Assembly: GCA_963575745.1 (NCBI GenBank)
Contig: CAUYUJ010014591.1
Coordinates: forward strand, 258,021 to 322,020
DNA: 64,000 bases
From: Prorocentrum cordatum
Taxonomy: Eukaryota > Sar > Dinophyceae > Prorocentrales > Prorocentraceae
Direction: 5' to 3'
Position 1 is the stretch's first letter. Each line of letters opens with the position of its first letter. The position numbers were made by a program, and so were the translations under genes. Below are positions 12,560 through 24,580 of this stretch, piece by piece. The notes below the pieces were generated by a model. It searched no databases. It was not told the origin of the DNA and saw nothing but the letters and a program-made list of their open reading frames with translations.

Positions 12560-14450
12560 CGTGACGTGGCAGTGCGGATTGATTGGCATTCGCGTCGGGG
12601 AGGCGCGGCACCGGGGCCCTCCATGCCCCAACTACGCCGGGAGTGTGCGGGCTGCCAAGGTGGAGCCTGGCGCCGCTGCTGGCAGTGCGATCGCCCTAGC
12701 GCCGGCGGCTGGCTGCAGAGATGCGATTCCTGTCAACCACAGGTCTGCCTGGAGTGCGCCGCGGACACTCCGGCGACCGTTCTGGCCTCGGACACCGCGG
12801 CGGCCGCGGCGGCCGCGCCAGCGGGCGCGGGAGCAGCGGCGGCTGCGGCAGCCGCACTGGCGGCCCCTGCCCCTGGCCCGCCCGCGCCGCCCCTGCCTGG
12901 AGGCGCGCCCTCGGCTGGCGTTGCCCCTGCCGCGGTCTTGCTCCCCGCGCCGCCGCCGCCGCAGCGGCTCCAAGACATATAGGCGGACTGCTGGGCGGCC
13001 TTGGATGTCATCGACCTCCTGGACGAGCTCGCGCAGGACTGCCCCGCGTTCCGCTTCGTCCCCAGACGGGCCAGGGCAGCCGCCGCGCAGGCCACGAAGC
13101 GGTCTGCCGAGCGGTGCTGCGCTCTGCGCCTCTCGCGGCGGACGAGAACAGGGCGTGGAAACTTCTCCTGCTCAAGGAGCGGGTGTTCTTTGCCGCGCCG
13201 ATCCGCCGCAACACAGACCGGCGGCGCCAGCCAGACAGCGGACCTCTGGAGAGGGCGCGCCTGATCCGGCATCGGTGCTCTTTGCTCCTGCGCGGCGCTT
13301 AGCAGGAGCACCTCGAAGTAACCACAGAGTCGCCCGAAGCCTTGCCAGGGCTCGGCGGGAGACAGGGGACGGCGCGAACGACAGATCCCGCCTTGCCGCC
13401 CAGGTGGTGCTGGAGAGTACTGGCTGCCAGGAGCGCTCCCCTGCGAGCCTCGGCTTTGCGAGGCCCACAGAGGAAACAGCGACGAAACTACATGAACTGC
13501 TCGCCCCCCGCGGCGCGCGGGCGTTTACCCGCGACCCCCGCCCAGGGGTGGCCGCGGCCGCCTTGCCCCTCGCGCGCGCGGAACTCAAGCGGGCCCTCTG
13601 GCGCCAAGGGCAGTGGCGCCGCGGTCGGCGGCGGCCGTTTCGAGCACTGGCGGGTGGTATTCGCCGAGCCCGCCGCGCTCGAGGCCCTCTGCGAGATCTG
13701 CGCCGCCCCGCCGCTGCCAACCTGCCCGCGAGCGCCGCCGAGGCGATGGCGCCTTCTCGAGATTGACGCCGCCCCGCAAGCCAGGAAACAGGGTGCGCCC
13801 AATTGCTGCCCCTAGCATTCTCCGCCGGCTGGCGGCGAGGGTTCTGGTGACCCGGCTGAGGGGAGACCTCGTGATTGTTTTGGGCAGCCGGCACTTCGCG
13901 ATTGGGACGAAAGCAGGGGCCGAGCTGCTCGCCCACGCGGTCCGGGCACTTTCCAAGAGCAGTCCCGACCTGGTGCTGACTCCGCTAGACGCGAAGAACG
14001 CCTACTGCGCCTCGAACAGGGCCCACTGCTTGGCAGAGGTGGAGGACGCGGCGCCAGAGTTGCTACCCCTCGCGAAGCTCTTCAGCCAGCGGCGCTCCCC
14101 GTATTATTTTTGGGACAGCAGCGGGACCTGCCGCGGGCTCCGCTCGGCGGACGGGGTGGACCAGAGGGGACCCCTTGGCGCCGCTGCTGTTCGCCTGCGG
14201 CCTGCGCCCACGCCTGCACGCGCTGGAGGGAAACGTTGCGCGCAGAAGCCACTGCCCGGGGGCTGCGGCCCGACGACATTCGGGTTCTGGCTTACCTGGA
14301 CGACATGATCGTCCTCGCGCCGCCAAAGCTGGCTGCCGCCGTCGCTCCGGCGGCGCAGGAAAACCTCGGCCCCTTCGGCTTGGAGTTCCAACCGCGCAAA
14401 ACGCAGGATTTGCCCCCGCGCTCGCCGTGCCCAGCCGGGCTCGAGTAACA
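12560..14450 (+). pseudogene. Frameshifted retrotransposon reverse transcriptase relic
   Basis: Pieces of one retroelement polyprotein lie in different plus frames. The first is a Cys-rich N-terminal stretch at about 12624-12765, with CAGC, CWQC, CDSC and CLEC pairs that suggest a zinc-binding knuckle, followed by an Ala/Pro linker. Next, near 13150, comes a segment with AWKLLLLKERVFF, the kind of block that precedes the catalytic core in such elements. From about 13790 to 14090 come RPIAAPSILRRLAARVL and LDAKNAYCASNR, the latter fitting RT motif A. Motif C appears as YLDDMIV near 14293-14313, in another frame. At least two frameshifts separate these parts, so no intact product is expected. 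A non-LTR origin is likely but the clade is not known. Confidence 0.65.
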
Positions 14451-14454
14451 GTGG

Positions 14455-15009
14455 CGGTTGCGAGTAGCAGGAGGAGGAGCACGAGGAGGAGCACGAGGAG
14501 GAGGAGGAGGAGGAGGAGGAGGAGGAACAGGAGGAGGACGCGGAGGATGAGGAGGACGAAATGAGGAGGAGGAGGAGGGGGAGGAGGAGGAGGCGGAGGA
14601 GGAGGAGGACGAGGACGAGGAGGAGGAGGAGAAGGAGGAGGAGGAATAATAGTACAAACAATGCTAAGAAGGCTAATAGGAAGAACCATAATGATAATGG
14701 TGATAATAAATGATAATCATCATAATCTAGGAATACCGCTAATAATCAAACTAATACTAATAATACTATTTCAAGGTATAGTAATAACAAAATGCAGCAA
14801 CTACTTAGAGGGCTACAAAGAAGAATGCAACTAATAATAAAAACACAATTACTAATACTCGTAAGGCAAAGAAGACGAATAAGACAAATGAAAGTACTGA
14901 TAATACGAAACGTAATAACATAAGAATAGTAGTAATAATAATATTAGGAAGAATACTACGACTAATAATGATATTAATAAGAATAATACTACTCATAACA
15001 AGAAGAATA
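14455..15009. repeat. GAG array then AT-rich degenerate triplets
   Basis: GAG/GGA repeats to about 14650, then AATACTAAT-like AT-rich sequence up to the start of the 987-bp element. Confidence 0.8.
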
Positions 15010-15996
15010 TTGTTGTCGCTTCGCGAATCCCCACCAGCCCATCCAGAAACGATGCCCAGAGGAATTGCCTCGATCAGAGAAGTGGGCAGCACACAGAGGA
15101 AACCATTATGAGACATCTTGGGATATCTTGAGCCATCTTGGAGGTCATTTTGGGCTCTCCCAGACGCTCTTGGAGTCATCTTAATCCGTGCCCCCCCCCA
15201 AGAGGCCTCCATGTGGCTAAAACCTGTGTAGAATCAATGATTAGGCATTCTCGCCGAGGCCTCTTGGAGCATCTTGGGTGCATCTGGGGGGGCTCTTGGG
15301 GCCTCTTGGGGGTCTCTTGGGGGCCTCCGGGGGGCCTCTTGGGGGCCTCTTGGGGCCATTTTGGGGCCATCTTGGGACCTCTTGGGGCTTCCTGGGCGCT
15401 TCTTGGGGCCATCTTGGAGGGAGTCGATCAAACAAGAGGGGGGGGTGAATTAGCGCCCCCCCTCGGAAGCCCCTAAAATCGCCTCTTGGACCCCTCTTGG
15501 AACGCTCTTGGAGTGCTCTTGGGCGCTCTTGGGGCCGTCTTGGGGCTCTTTTGGGGCTCTCTTGGGGCCCTCTTGGGCCATCTTGGAACCATCTCCAGGC
15601 CTCGGATGGCCATCGGAAGCGAAAAGGCGAGAAAGCAAAAATCATTGATTTTCCTTAGGTTTTGGGACGATTTTGGCCTCTTCGGGGCCTCCTTGGGGAG
15701 CTGTTTGGCCACTTGGAGTTATCTTGGGGCCGTCTTTGGGCTTCTTGGAACCATCTTAGGAGCCATCGTGAGCGATCTTGCGCTATCTTGAGCCATCTTG
15801 GAGCTCATCTTGGGTTCTCTGAGGCGCTCTTGGAGCCGTCTTGGGCCATCTTGGACGCTCTAACTACCCGCGGCCCCCTCCGTCCAGGTCCAGGGGAGGG
15901 GGTAGGGGGAGGGGTAAACCCCTCCCCAAGGGGGAAGAGGGAGGGGTGGAAGAGGATCTGTTCTAGACCACCTACGCCCAGAGGGCTGGTGGGATT
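15010..15996. mobile_element. 987-bp dispersed element, copy 1
   Basis: It starts TTGTTGTCGCTTCGCG and ends CCAGAGGGCTGGTGGGATT. Near-identical copies lie at 41497-42484 and 43964-44950, and a diverged one at 33819-34680. Subterminal AATCCCCACCAGCCC (15025-15039) is inverted near the right end as GGGCTGGTGGGATT. The interior is an imperfect array of TCTTGGGGCC units around a central box (about 15599-15660) with GAAAAGGCGAGAAAGC. No coding capacity is evident. It looks non-autonomous, and ATT lies at both ends of all three full copies. Confidence 0.75.
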
Positions 15997-17014
15997 ACCC
16001 ATACTGATAATACCATACGAATAATAATAAGAACAGTCATACTAATGTTGATAATCATAAGAAGAATCATAATATTACGACTCGTATCCATACTAAGCAA
16101 AAACATAAGACGACCAATGATAATACTAAGAAGCATGTTGAGAAACATAATAATACTAATTGTATGATTCAGAATAATAACATGAAAAAAAGGCGAATAT
16201 TAATAAGGCTACGACTAATAATACGAAGACTAATGATAATGACAATGAGAAGACGAATGCTATTAATAATAAGCATACCAAGAAAATATTATTACGACTG
16301 AAAAGAACAAGGGGCAACATAATACTAAAACTAAGAATCATAGTAATAATAAGAATATATTAAGAACACTATTAATGATCATAACACTAGGAAAACTAAT
16401 AATCATAAGAAGCATCATACGAATACGAATAACAGTAATGATGAGAAGATTCATAATCATAAGACAAGTACTAATAATATGAGTATGCTAAGAAAACTAA
16501 TAGTGGTACTAAGAAAAATAATGACAACCACGCTGCCAATAATAATACTCATCCTAATAATACTAATCCTGATAAAAAATACTATTCGGGGTCGTAGTAA
16601 TATTCGTACCAATCGTAATGATACGAATACTCCTACTCATAGCAGTAGGAATAACAATACTATTACTAATAGTAGTATAGACTACTGATAATAATGATTA
16701 CTAATACTTATATTACTATCAACAATACTAGTACTAATAATACTAATGATATTAATAATAACAGCAATACTAATACTAATCATAGCAGTAATAAGATTAA
16801 TACTAATACTGCTACTAAAACTACGAATCATAATACTGCTAATACGACTACACATACTAATTATAATAACAGTACGAAGAACAGCAGTGCTACCACTAAG
16901 AAGAAAACTAAGAATACCAACAAAGGAGAATAAGAAGGATATGATGATGCTGATGATGATGATGCTGATACTGGTGCTGATGATGATGATGATGATGATC
17001 ATGATGATGATGAC

Positions 17015-17069
<55 letters not shown>

Positions 17070-18015
17070 CTGATGATGATGATGGATGGGGAGGCGGAGG
17101 AGGAGGAGGAGGCGGGAGGGGAGGCGGAGGAGGAGGAGGAGGAGGAGGGGAGGGGAGGAGGAGGAGGAGGAGGAGGGAAAGGGAGGAGGAGGAGGAGGAG
17201 AGCAGGAGGAGGAGGAGGAGGAGGAGGAGAGGAGGGGAGGAGGAGGAGGAGGAGGACGAGGACGAGGAAGAGGAGGAGGAGGAGGAGGAGGAGGAGGAGG
17301 AGGAGGAGGAGGAGGAGGAGGAGGAGGAGGAGGAGGAGGAGGAGGAGGAGGAGGAGGAGGAGGAGGGGGGGTGGAGTAGGAGGAGTATGAGTAGAGTAGG
17401 AGTAGGAGTAGGGAGTAGGAGTAGGAGTAGGAGTAGGAGTAGGAGTAGGAGTAGGAGTAGGAGTAGGAGTAGGAGTAGGAGTAGTAGTAGTAGTAGTAGT
17501 AGTAGTAAGGAGGAGGAGGAGGAGGAGGAGGGAGGAGGAGGAGGAGGAGGAGGAGGAGGAGGAGGAGGAGGAGGGGAGGAGGCGAGGAGGAGGAGGAGGA
17601 GAAAGAGGAGGGAAGGAGGAGGAGGAGGGAGGAGAGCGGAGGCGGAGGAGGCGGGCGGAGGCGGAGAGGAGGCGAGGCGGAGGCGGAGGCGGAGGCGGAG
17701 GGGAGGGAGGAGGCGGAGGAGGGAGGAGGAGGAGGAGGAGGAGGAGGAGGGAGGAGGAGGTGGCGGAGGAGGCGGGGGAGGAGGAGGAGGAGGAGGAGAG
17801 GAGGAGGAGGAAGGAGGAGGAGGAGGAGGAGGAGGAGGAGGAGGAGGAGGAGGAGGAGGAGGAGGAGGAGGAGGAGGAGGAGGAGGGGGCGAAGAAGGAG
17901 GCGGGGTGGCGGATGATGATGATGAGGAGGAGGAGGAGGCGGAGGAGGAGGCGGAGGAGGAGGAGGAGAAGGAGGAGGAGGAGGAGGAGGAGGAGGAGAA
18001 GGAGGAGGAGGAGCG
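15997..18015. repeat. AT-rich triplets, GAT array, long GGA array
   Basis: AT-rich AATACTAAT-like degenerate sequence runs to 16935, a GAT array to 17078, then GGA with GTAGGA, GGCGGA and GAGGCGG variants to 18015. The large Gly/Arg/Glu or Pro/Ser frames are repeat artefacts. Confidence 0.88.
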
Positions 18016-18553
18016 TTCGACCCAGTCTCTTGAGCTTCGTCGTGCCATGCTACTGGGCCAGAAGCAGCGGCCGCAAGCCAACGCTGCTGCTTTCGCGCAG
18101 TTTGTCCCCCGCGCAGTCCGTCCTTTTGCCTTCCCAGCAGCCGTCTCCCCCGCAAAAGCGCGACGGCGCGCGTGGAGTGCCGGCGGCGAGCGAGGGGGGG
18201 AAGTGAAAAGGAGATTGCCTTCTCAGAAGAAGGCGGGACTTCTCAGAAGGCCGGGGAACTTCGGAGCTTTCTGAGAAGACCTTCTCCTTATCACTCCCCC
18301 CCGGGCTCGCCGCCGATCCACCTCCCGAGCAGGCGCCTCCCCCGCCAGGGCGCGACTGCGCGCGCGGGGTGTCGGCCGCGCGCAGATGGGGTTAGTGGGG
18401 AGGGGGGGGGGCTTCTTGGAAGCGTCCTTGCTTCTTGGAAGGCGCGGGCCACATCTGCAGACGTAGGGCCGGCGCCTTTAAAGAACCAGCCTCCTTCTAA
18501 GAAGCCTTCCCCCCTGCCCGTGCCCCCTGGTGCGCGCCGCCAAGAGTGGCGCG
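18016..18553. other. Region upstream of kinase exon 1, copy A
   Basis: Non-repetitive GC-rich sequence before the first kinase exon. It has paired CTTCTCAGAAG boxes (18220-18250) facing CTTTCTGAGAAG (18268-18279), which could pair as a stem. No promoter motif is recognised; dinoflagellate promoters lack a firm consensus. Confidence 0.4.
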
Positions 18554-18655
18554 ATGCCCGGCTCGAGCCCGAGCGCGGCCGTCCCGCTGAGGGTCGTGGC
18601 CGTGGGCTCTCCCATGCTGGACACCATGGCCTGCGTCGGGCAGCCATTCCTCCAG
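18554..18655 (+). CDS. PfkB-family kinase exon 1, copy A
   Basis: The ATG at 18554 opens a 34-codon segment containing LRVVAVGSPMLDTMACV and PFLQ. This matches the N-terminal beta strand and substrate-site start of PfkB sugar/adenosine kinases (VVG-PLLD-like). The frame then runs into a GGA array, so an exon end near 18655 is inferred. A GA dinucleotide follows, a donor type known in dinoflagellates. The sequence is identical to 47573-47674. Confidence 0.65.
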
Positions 18656-18689
18656 GACCCGGGGCGGCGTCTGACTCGAGCCCCGGCAG

Positions 18690-20150
18690 GAGGAGAAGGA
18701 GGAGGAGGAGGAGGAGGAGGAGGAGGAGGAGGAGGGAGGAGGAGGAAAGGGAGGAGGAGGAGGATGGAGGAGGAGGAATCATAATATAAATAAGCAAAAC
18801 ATGAGAATACGAATCAGCAGAAAAGCACTAACAATACTAACCATACTAACAACATAAGTAATACTAACAATAATACGTTTACTTATAACAAGAAGATGAA
18901 TAATACTAGTAATGGTAATCATAGTAATATCAACAGTCCCTATGGTAATCATGATAATCATGGTAATACTAATACTATTACTCTTATGAAGAATACGAAA
19001 GATACACATACACATAATACCAACAACAGTACTAATCAATCATAAACGAATAGTAAAATACTACGACGAACAAGCACACTACTAATATGAATAGTAAGAG
19101 CACTATGATTCATACTAGTCAGAAAGTTATAATAACAAGAACGATCATAATACACATACTAAGACACATCGTACTACTACTAATAAGGATACTCGTGCTA
19201 ACAGTGCTATTGAGAGCATCAAGAAACCACACAACAATACAATCCGAAGGACAATGATAATAATAATCAGCAGGAAACTAATGATAATACGAAAACGAAT
19301 GCTAATGATAATCGGAACATAGTAACAAACACAATACTACTAAGAGGAATACTAATAATGACAATATCCAACATTCAAGCAAACATAATAGCACTAACAT
19401 TAATAATACTAATACTGTTACTGATAGTAATACTAGTAGTAATAATAGACACGTTTAATAATAACGCGACTACTACTAATACTAATAGTGGTACTGATAC
19501 TAATCATATTAATGACGATGCTTCTAATAACAATCATAATACTAGTCATAATACGAATAATAAGACATTCGGCAACTACTAACATTTATACTCATAAAGA
19601 GAACGATTAATAACATGAGGAGGAGGAGGAGGAGGAAGAGGAGGAGGAGGAGGAGGAGGAGGAGGAGGAGGAGGCGGGGGGGGCTCTGGCGTGTGCGCCG
19701 CTCTTTCTTGGGCGGCCCGTGGCGCGAGCTCAGACGGCCCAGCCCTCGGGAGTTGTCATCCGCGGGAGGGCGCGCCAGGGGTCGACCTGAACGGCGTCTT
19801 TGGCGATGTCGTGGGCCTTTTTCGTTTCGACTTCGTTTTGGGGCGGGAGATTGGAGACAGAACGAACACGAAAAACAATCGTTAGGTCGATCCCTGGGGC
19901 GTGCCAAATCTCGGGCCAGGGCCCGCCGCTGCTCCGACGCCCCCCCCCGTCGGGCGAGCTCGAGAGTCCCCGCAGGCTCGAGTCTCTTGCGCCTCCTCGG
20001 CAGGAGCACGGCCTGCCCCCCGGGGACGCCACGCCCGTGCCGGACACCCTCGCGTTCGCGCGCCTGAAAGGCGAGGCGATTTCTGGGGGGTGCTGAGCGG
20101 GGGCAGCGGCACGTGATGGGCCCATTTTCCACCTCCACTACCATATGTTG
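18690..20150. repeat. GGA arrays, AT-rich triplets and spacer in kinase intron 1, copy A
   Basis: GGA (18690-18775), AT-rich degenerate triplets with near-continuous AATACTAAT texture (18776-19612), GAG (19615-19675), then mixed GC-rich sequence without a recognised gene (19676-20150). Confidence 0.8.
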
Positions 20151-20372
20151 GGAAAGGAGGAGGAGGAGGAGCAGGAGGAGGAGGAAGAGGAGGCGGAGGA
20201 GGAGGAGGAGGAGGAGGAGGGGGCGAAGAAGGAGGCGGAGGAGGCGGAGGAGGCGGAGGAGGCGGAGGAGGCGGAGGAGGCGGAGGAGGCGGAGGCGGAG
20301 GCGGAGGAGGAGGCGGAGGAGGAGGAGAAGGAGGAGGAGGAGGAGGAGGAGGAGGAGGAGGAGGACTTTCTC
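20151..20372. repeat. GGAGGC array
   Basis: GGA/GGC triplets with a regular GGAGGCGGA sub-pattern. Translations are poly-Glu/Ala or poly-Arg and are not considered coding. Confidence 0.9.
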
Positions 20373-20735
20373 ATCCTCCCTTCTCCCCCGTCCTAATTAC
20401 ATATGGCAGTGGTGGTGGAAAATTTGCCCATCAGCACGGCGCTGGCCGAGAGCGCTCCGCCGTCCCGCCCGGTCTCCCTTCGAACCTTTGGCGTCTGGGG
20501 CCCCCTGCCTCCAGGCCTCCCAGCTCGGTTCAGAGCGCAGTATTGTTTCGACGACCCCTGTCCCCCTTCCCATCCCCATCCAGTTTCCAGCCACCTCACC
20601 CCCCCCAGCGAGGGATCTGCCCCTCGAAACCAAAGGGAACGGCTCACATTCCCATTCCAGGGTTGTAAATCGGCCAGTGGGACCAAGCCACGCCCACGGG
20701 GTCGAAGGTCGGTGAAGCGATGTTCAGGAGCAGAT

Positions 20736-21056
20736 TGTGTCGGAGGATCGCGCCGCATCCGCGATGCATCGGCGGTGCGGCTCGATGTTGAGCCCGATTT
20801 TCTCCACGCAGACAGCTCTGGTGTACAGTCAACCCGCATAATAGGGATGGGCAACCTTCCCAAGGGTACCTTTGCATCCTTGCCCCTTCGGCCCATCCTT
20901 AGCGACTTTCGCTGGCCGCGCCCCGCTCGCAGAGTGCCGACACGTCCTTCCAAGGCCCTTGCATCCTCACCGCGCATCCTTATGCCACGGGTTGACTCTA
21001 TCGCCGACGTCGCCGATGCATCGCCGATGCATCGGCGATGCATCGGCGATACTCAA
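20736..21056. repeat. Sequence related to the GCATCGGCGAT inverted-repeat family
   Basis: 20736-20810 resembles the left arms of elements at 59192-59328 and 63557-63708 (GTCGGAGGATCGCGCCGCATC). 20999-21050 is a short array of GATGCATCGGC and its complement, so the segment is strongly self-complementary. Confidence 0.55.
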
Positions 21057-21404
21057 GGGAGGAAAATCCACCCGGACCAGACAATTGGCGTTTACTAAAC
21101 GGCCCTGGGCGTACAGCCCTGCCCTGTTTGATTCCTTCTTTGAGTGCGTTTACTAAACAGCTAAACGGCTTCGCGTGTCGGGGTGGTTAGTATCGGGGTG
21201 GATTCTCTGCCCTCTAGATACGGCGAGATGCTCTGGCCCCATGCGCTCGGACTCCATTTGGGAGGCCTCCCCGTCCGGGCCCCGGGAGTCTCGCGAGCCC
21301 TGGCTCTCCGGTGTCGTGATCCTGTCGTTCTGCGTCGTCTAACCGATCCCCGTGCCCCCCCACAGGCCACGGTTTTCTCTCGAAGAACAAGCAAGAGCGA
21401 CACA

Positions 21405-21560
21405 AACATAAACTTTTGGCGCTCCGCGCGAGTTTCTTGGATCTGCGCTGGGCCCCCTGGCGGCGCCCCTCGGGCGCCGCCCCTGTCGCGCTCCGCGCGT
21501 CAGGGAGGACGGTCCAGCACGAATTCAAGAAATCTGCGCGGAGCGCCAAAAGTTTATGTT
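21405..21560. mobile_element. 156-bp MITE-like inverted-repeat element, copy A
   Basis: The left end begins AACATAAACTTTTGGCGCTC and the right end is its exact reverse complement. Continuing CGCGC and TTTCTTG segments are also inverted. The centre has a second GC-rich hairpin (GGCGGCGCCCCTCGGGCGCCG). No coding capacity. The duplicate is at 50424-50579. Confidence 0.75.
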
Positions 21561-21617
21561 AATGATTTTTTTTTTAAACTGCGAAGACCTCACGGCCAGT
21601 GCCGCCGTCCTTGAAGG

Positions 21618-21641
21618 GATACGACGACGACGACGACGACA

Positions 21642-21674
<33 letters not shown>

Positions 21675-22290
21675 GCGGCAACGACGACGACGCTGACGTG
21701 GGCCAGAGTTCGCAGGGATGGTTCTCGACGGCCTCTGGGGAGGAATTTTTGGGCCTCTTGGGAGCCTCTTGGGGGCCTCTTGGGAGCTTCTCTTCAGGCT
21801 TCCTGGGGACCTCTTGTGGGCCTCTTGGAGCCTCTTGGGGGCCTCTTGGGAGCCTCTCTTCGGGCTTCCTGGGGACCTCTTGCGGTCCTCTTGGGGCCTC
21901 TTGGGAACCTCTTAGGGCCTCCTGGGAGCCTCTTGGGGCCGAGGGCTCCTCTTGGGGTCCTCTTGGGCTGGTTTGGGGCCCTCTTGGAGGTCTCTTGGGC
22001 CGACTTGGGGCGATCTTGGGGGCCTCTTGCGTCGTTTTGGAGCGGCGGGAAGTCGAAAAGGCGAAAACGCCAAAATTTTCCAACAACCAACGGAAATCAA
22101 TGAATTTGGCTTCTTGGGGCCCTCTCGGGAGTGCTCTTGGAGGCGTCTTGGGGCGTCCTGGAGGCCTCCTGGGCAGTCTGGAGACCGTGAAGGCGTTTTG
22201 GACTGATCGTTTGGCGAGTGGGGACCCTCTTGGACCGTCTCGGCGGCCTCTTGGATCACTCTTGGCCTGTCTTGGTACTTTCTGAGGCTC
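21618..22290. repeat. GAC/GGC tract and CTCTTGGGGCC array, copy A
   Basis: A GAC/GGC tract (21620-21695) is followed by imperfect GCCTCTTGGGGGCC units around a central box at about 22030-22100 containing GAAAAGGCGAAAACGCC. That layout, an array around a GAAAAGGCGA box, is shared with the 987-bp elements and with 24030-24580. Confidence 0.75.
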
Positions 22291-22422
22291 CGGGGCCCCC
22301 AGGGGAGGATTGTTATCTGACCCCCCCAGGACCCCCCCCCCTCGACGTTTGAGGGATCAAAGGGAAGGGGCTTCCCTTCGACTCGATTACGACATTGCTA
22401 GATTTTTCTCTCGCTGACAGAT

Positions 22423-23487
22423 CTAACATGCACAATGCTGGGCAAGACCTCTCGCCCAAGCATTGCAATTCTGAACGCTTGCTGATACCTTAGCAGCTTG
22501 CTTTTGCGCTTGCCTGGTCCATTCGTTTCTAGGGCGTCTTACCCGCCTCACGTACTTGCACGTGATTGGAGCACGAGCCCCACGGCAACATGTTCGACAC
22601 TTCAGCACGTCGCTTTTGGGGGCTCTCACCTCCCTGCCGTAAGCAAGCAACTGCTGACATAACAGTTTCTGTGAAATTGGCTGCCTGCCAGCCCTGGCCA
22701 GAACCACCTGATTGGACACACGTGATATGAAAGAAGGCTGAATGCGCTGAATTACCCTCAGACATCTGCAGTGGAAGCCATTCAGATTACGGATCTCAGC
22801 AACATTGAGCCACGCAGAATTAAGCCAGTGGAGGAGCTGGCTGACAATGATGGCCTCGAACACCTCAAGCTTCCTTGCGGTCGTTAGCTGCGCGCGATTC
22901 CAAAACCAGTTTAAGTGGCAGAAACTGCCCCAGGCCCTCCCGATTCTGCGGTGGAGGTCTTTCTTGGAGCTGCCATCATGTCTGACGTCGACGCCAAGAT
23001 AATGCATCACCTCCGCGCTCGGGATTGGTTCCCCCGAATGCGTGCTCAAGCTGTAACTCCGGCCAACAGAAATCAGCTGAAACTTCGACCAGTGGAGGGA
23101 CATTCCGTATTGGGCACCCGTCTTGGCCGTGGCATCCAACAGCTCCTGCAAGTGGCTCTCGTTGGCTCTAATGAGAAGAGTATCATCTGCATAAAGGAGA
23201 AGATCGAGCAGGCCGTCGTCCAAGTTCTTTTGGGGTCCCGCAGTCAGCGACCTCGTCGCAAAGAGGAATGGCGAGAGTGGGCACCCTTGTGAGATGCTGG
23301 ACAGCCGAGCTCGTTCGGCCGACTCCCCTGCGGGGCAGACAACACAAGAGCGCTGGTCCCGGCAGATGTGCTGGATCATTATCGGGATCTTCGGCGGCAG
23401 GCCGAAGCGTCTGAGCGCGACAATGAGCATGCGCATGAGGGTGCAGGGAAAGGGGACGACGGAGACGACGACTGACGGAGACGACAA
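22423..23487 (-). pseudogene. 5'-truncated LINE reverse transcriptase, copy A
   Basis: The minus-strand frame encodes 354 residues. Residues 66-73 (SQGCPLSP) fit RT motif B, residues 99-102 (YADD) are the catalytic motif C, and the rest (YLGVDVRHDG, KLEVFEAIIVSQLLHW) is typical of the thumb and C-terminal part of non-LTR retrotransposons. The fingers, motif A and any endonuclease are missing, because the match starts just before RRFGLPP. So this is a 5'-truncated copy, a normal LINE insertion outcome. It lies antisense inside the long intron between kinase exons 1 and 2. Confidence 0.8.
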
Positions 23488-23639
23488 CTCGAACAGGCAA
23501 GCCCCTCACACACGCCGACAGGGTCGGCGGATTCTCATCTCCACCAGCCCATCCGCCCAGGTGGGAACGAGTCCCAGGTGGGAATGTTGTCCAGCTGCCT
23601 CTGGCAACTCCGCCACCGTGCTAGCGAAGCATCGAGCAG

Positions 23640-23679
<40 letters not shown>

Positions 23680-24000
23680 TTCCTCCTCCTCCTCCTCCTC
23701 CCCCTCCCCCTCCCTCCTCCTCCTCCTCCTCCTCCTCCTCCTCCTCCTCCTCCTCCCCCTCCTCGAGAGGGCAATGGGGGCCTGCTGGGGGCCTTGGCGC
23801 AGAGGAGTTCCGACTGCTTGGTTCGTGCTCCCACTCCCGGGCCGTTGGGCCCTTCCTCTTGGGGCCGTCCCGGGGGCCGTCTTGGGCCGTCTTAGGCGCC
23901 TCCTCCATCTCCTCCATCTCCTCCTCCTCCTCCTCCTCCTCCTCCCTCCTCCTCCTCCTCCTCCTCCTCCTCCTCCTCCTCCTCCTCCTCCCCCTCGGCC
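23640..24000. repeat. CTA and CTC arrays
   Basis: A CTA run (23640-23675) and CTC/CCT runs (23677-23763 and 23905-23992) are separated by a short GC-rich spacer. The second run differs by two bases from its counterpart in copy B. Confidence 0.88.
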
Positions 24001-24580
24001 GACCAGGCGGCCCGGAGCACGCTGTCCCGTCTGGGGCAGTCTTGGGCGCCTCTTGGGCCGTCTGGGGGCCTTTTATTGGGCCGTGTTGGAGCTCTCTTTG
24101 GGCCATGAGTCGTCTCGGAGGAGTCTTGGGGGCCTCTCGGGCCGTCGTGGAGCGTGGGAAGCTCAAAAAGGCGAGAACCCCAAAAACATACAAGTTGCGG
24201 AGCATCAATCGTTTTCGCCTCTCGGGGCTCTCTTGGGGGACTCTTGTGTGCCTCCTGGGGGCCTCTTCTGGCCGTCTTGGAGCTTCCTGAGCTTTCTCGG
24301 GGCGGAAGGCTAGAATTGTCGGTTCGTGTTCACCCTCTTGGGCCCTTCTTTGGGCTGTCTTGGTGCCCTCTTGGGGCAGTCCTGGTGGCCTCTTGGGTCG
24401 ACTTGGGACGTCGGAAGGGCACCGAACAATATTGAAACAATTATGGAACATCATTTTCTTTGTTCGAGGCCCTCTTGGCAAGGCTCTTGGAGCTCTCTTT
24501 GGACACCTCGAAGGTCTCGTGGGCCGTCTTAAAGCCATCTTGGGCCGTCTTGAGGCCGAAGTGGTGGCCTCGGGAAGAGG
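24001..24580. repeat. CTCTTGGGGCC array with central box, copy A
   Basis: Imperfect GGCCTCTTGGG units flank a box at about 24150-24215 containing CAAAAAGGCGAGAACCCC. It has the same organisation as 21725-22290 and the 987-bp elements but is more diverged. Confidence 0.7.

Noticed and set aside
12109-12631. Long poly-Pro, poly-Ser, poly-Leu and poly-Gly/Glu open frames
   Set aside because: They are translations of a GGA array. The same holds for the frames at 1-835, 5917-7504, 16908-18155 and 45862-47174.
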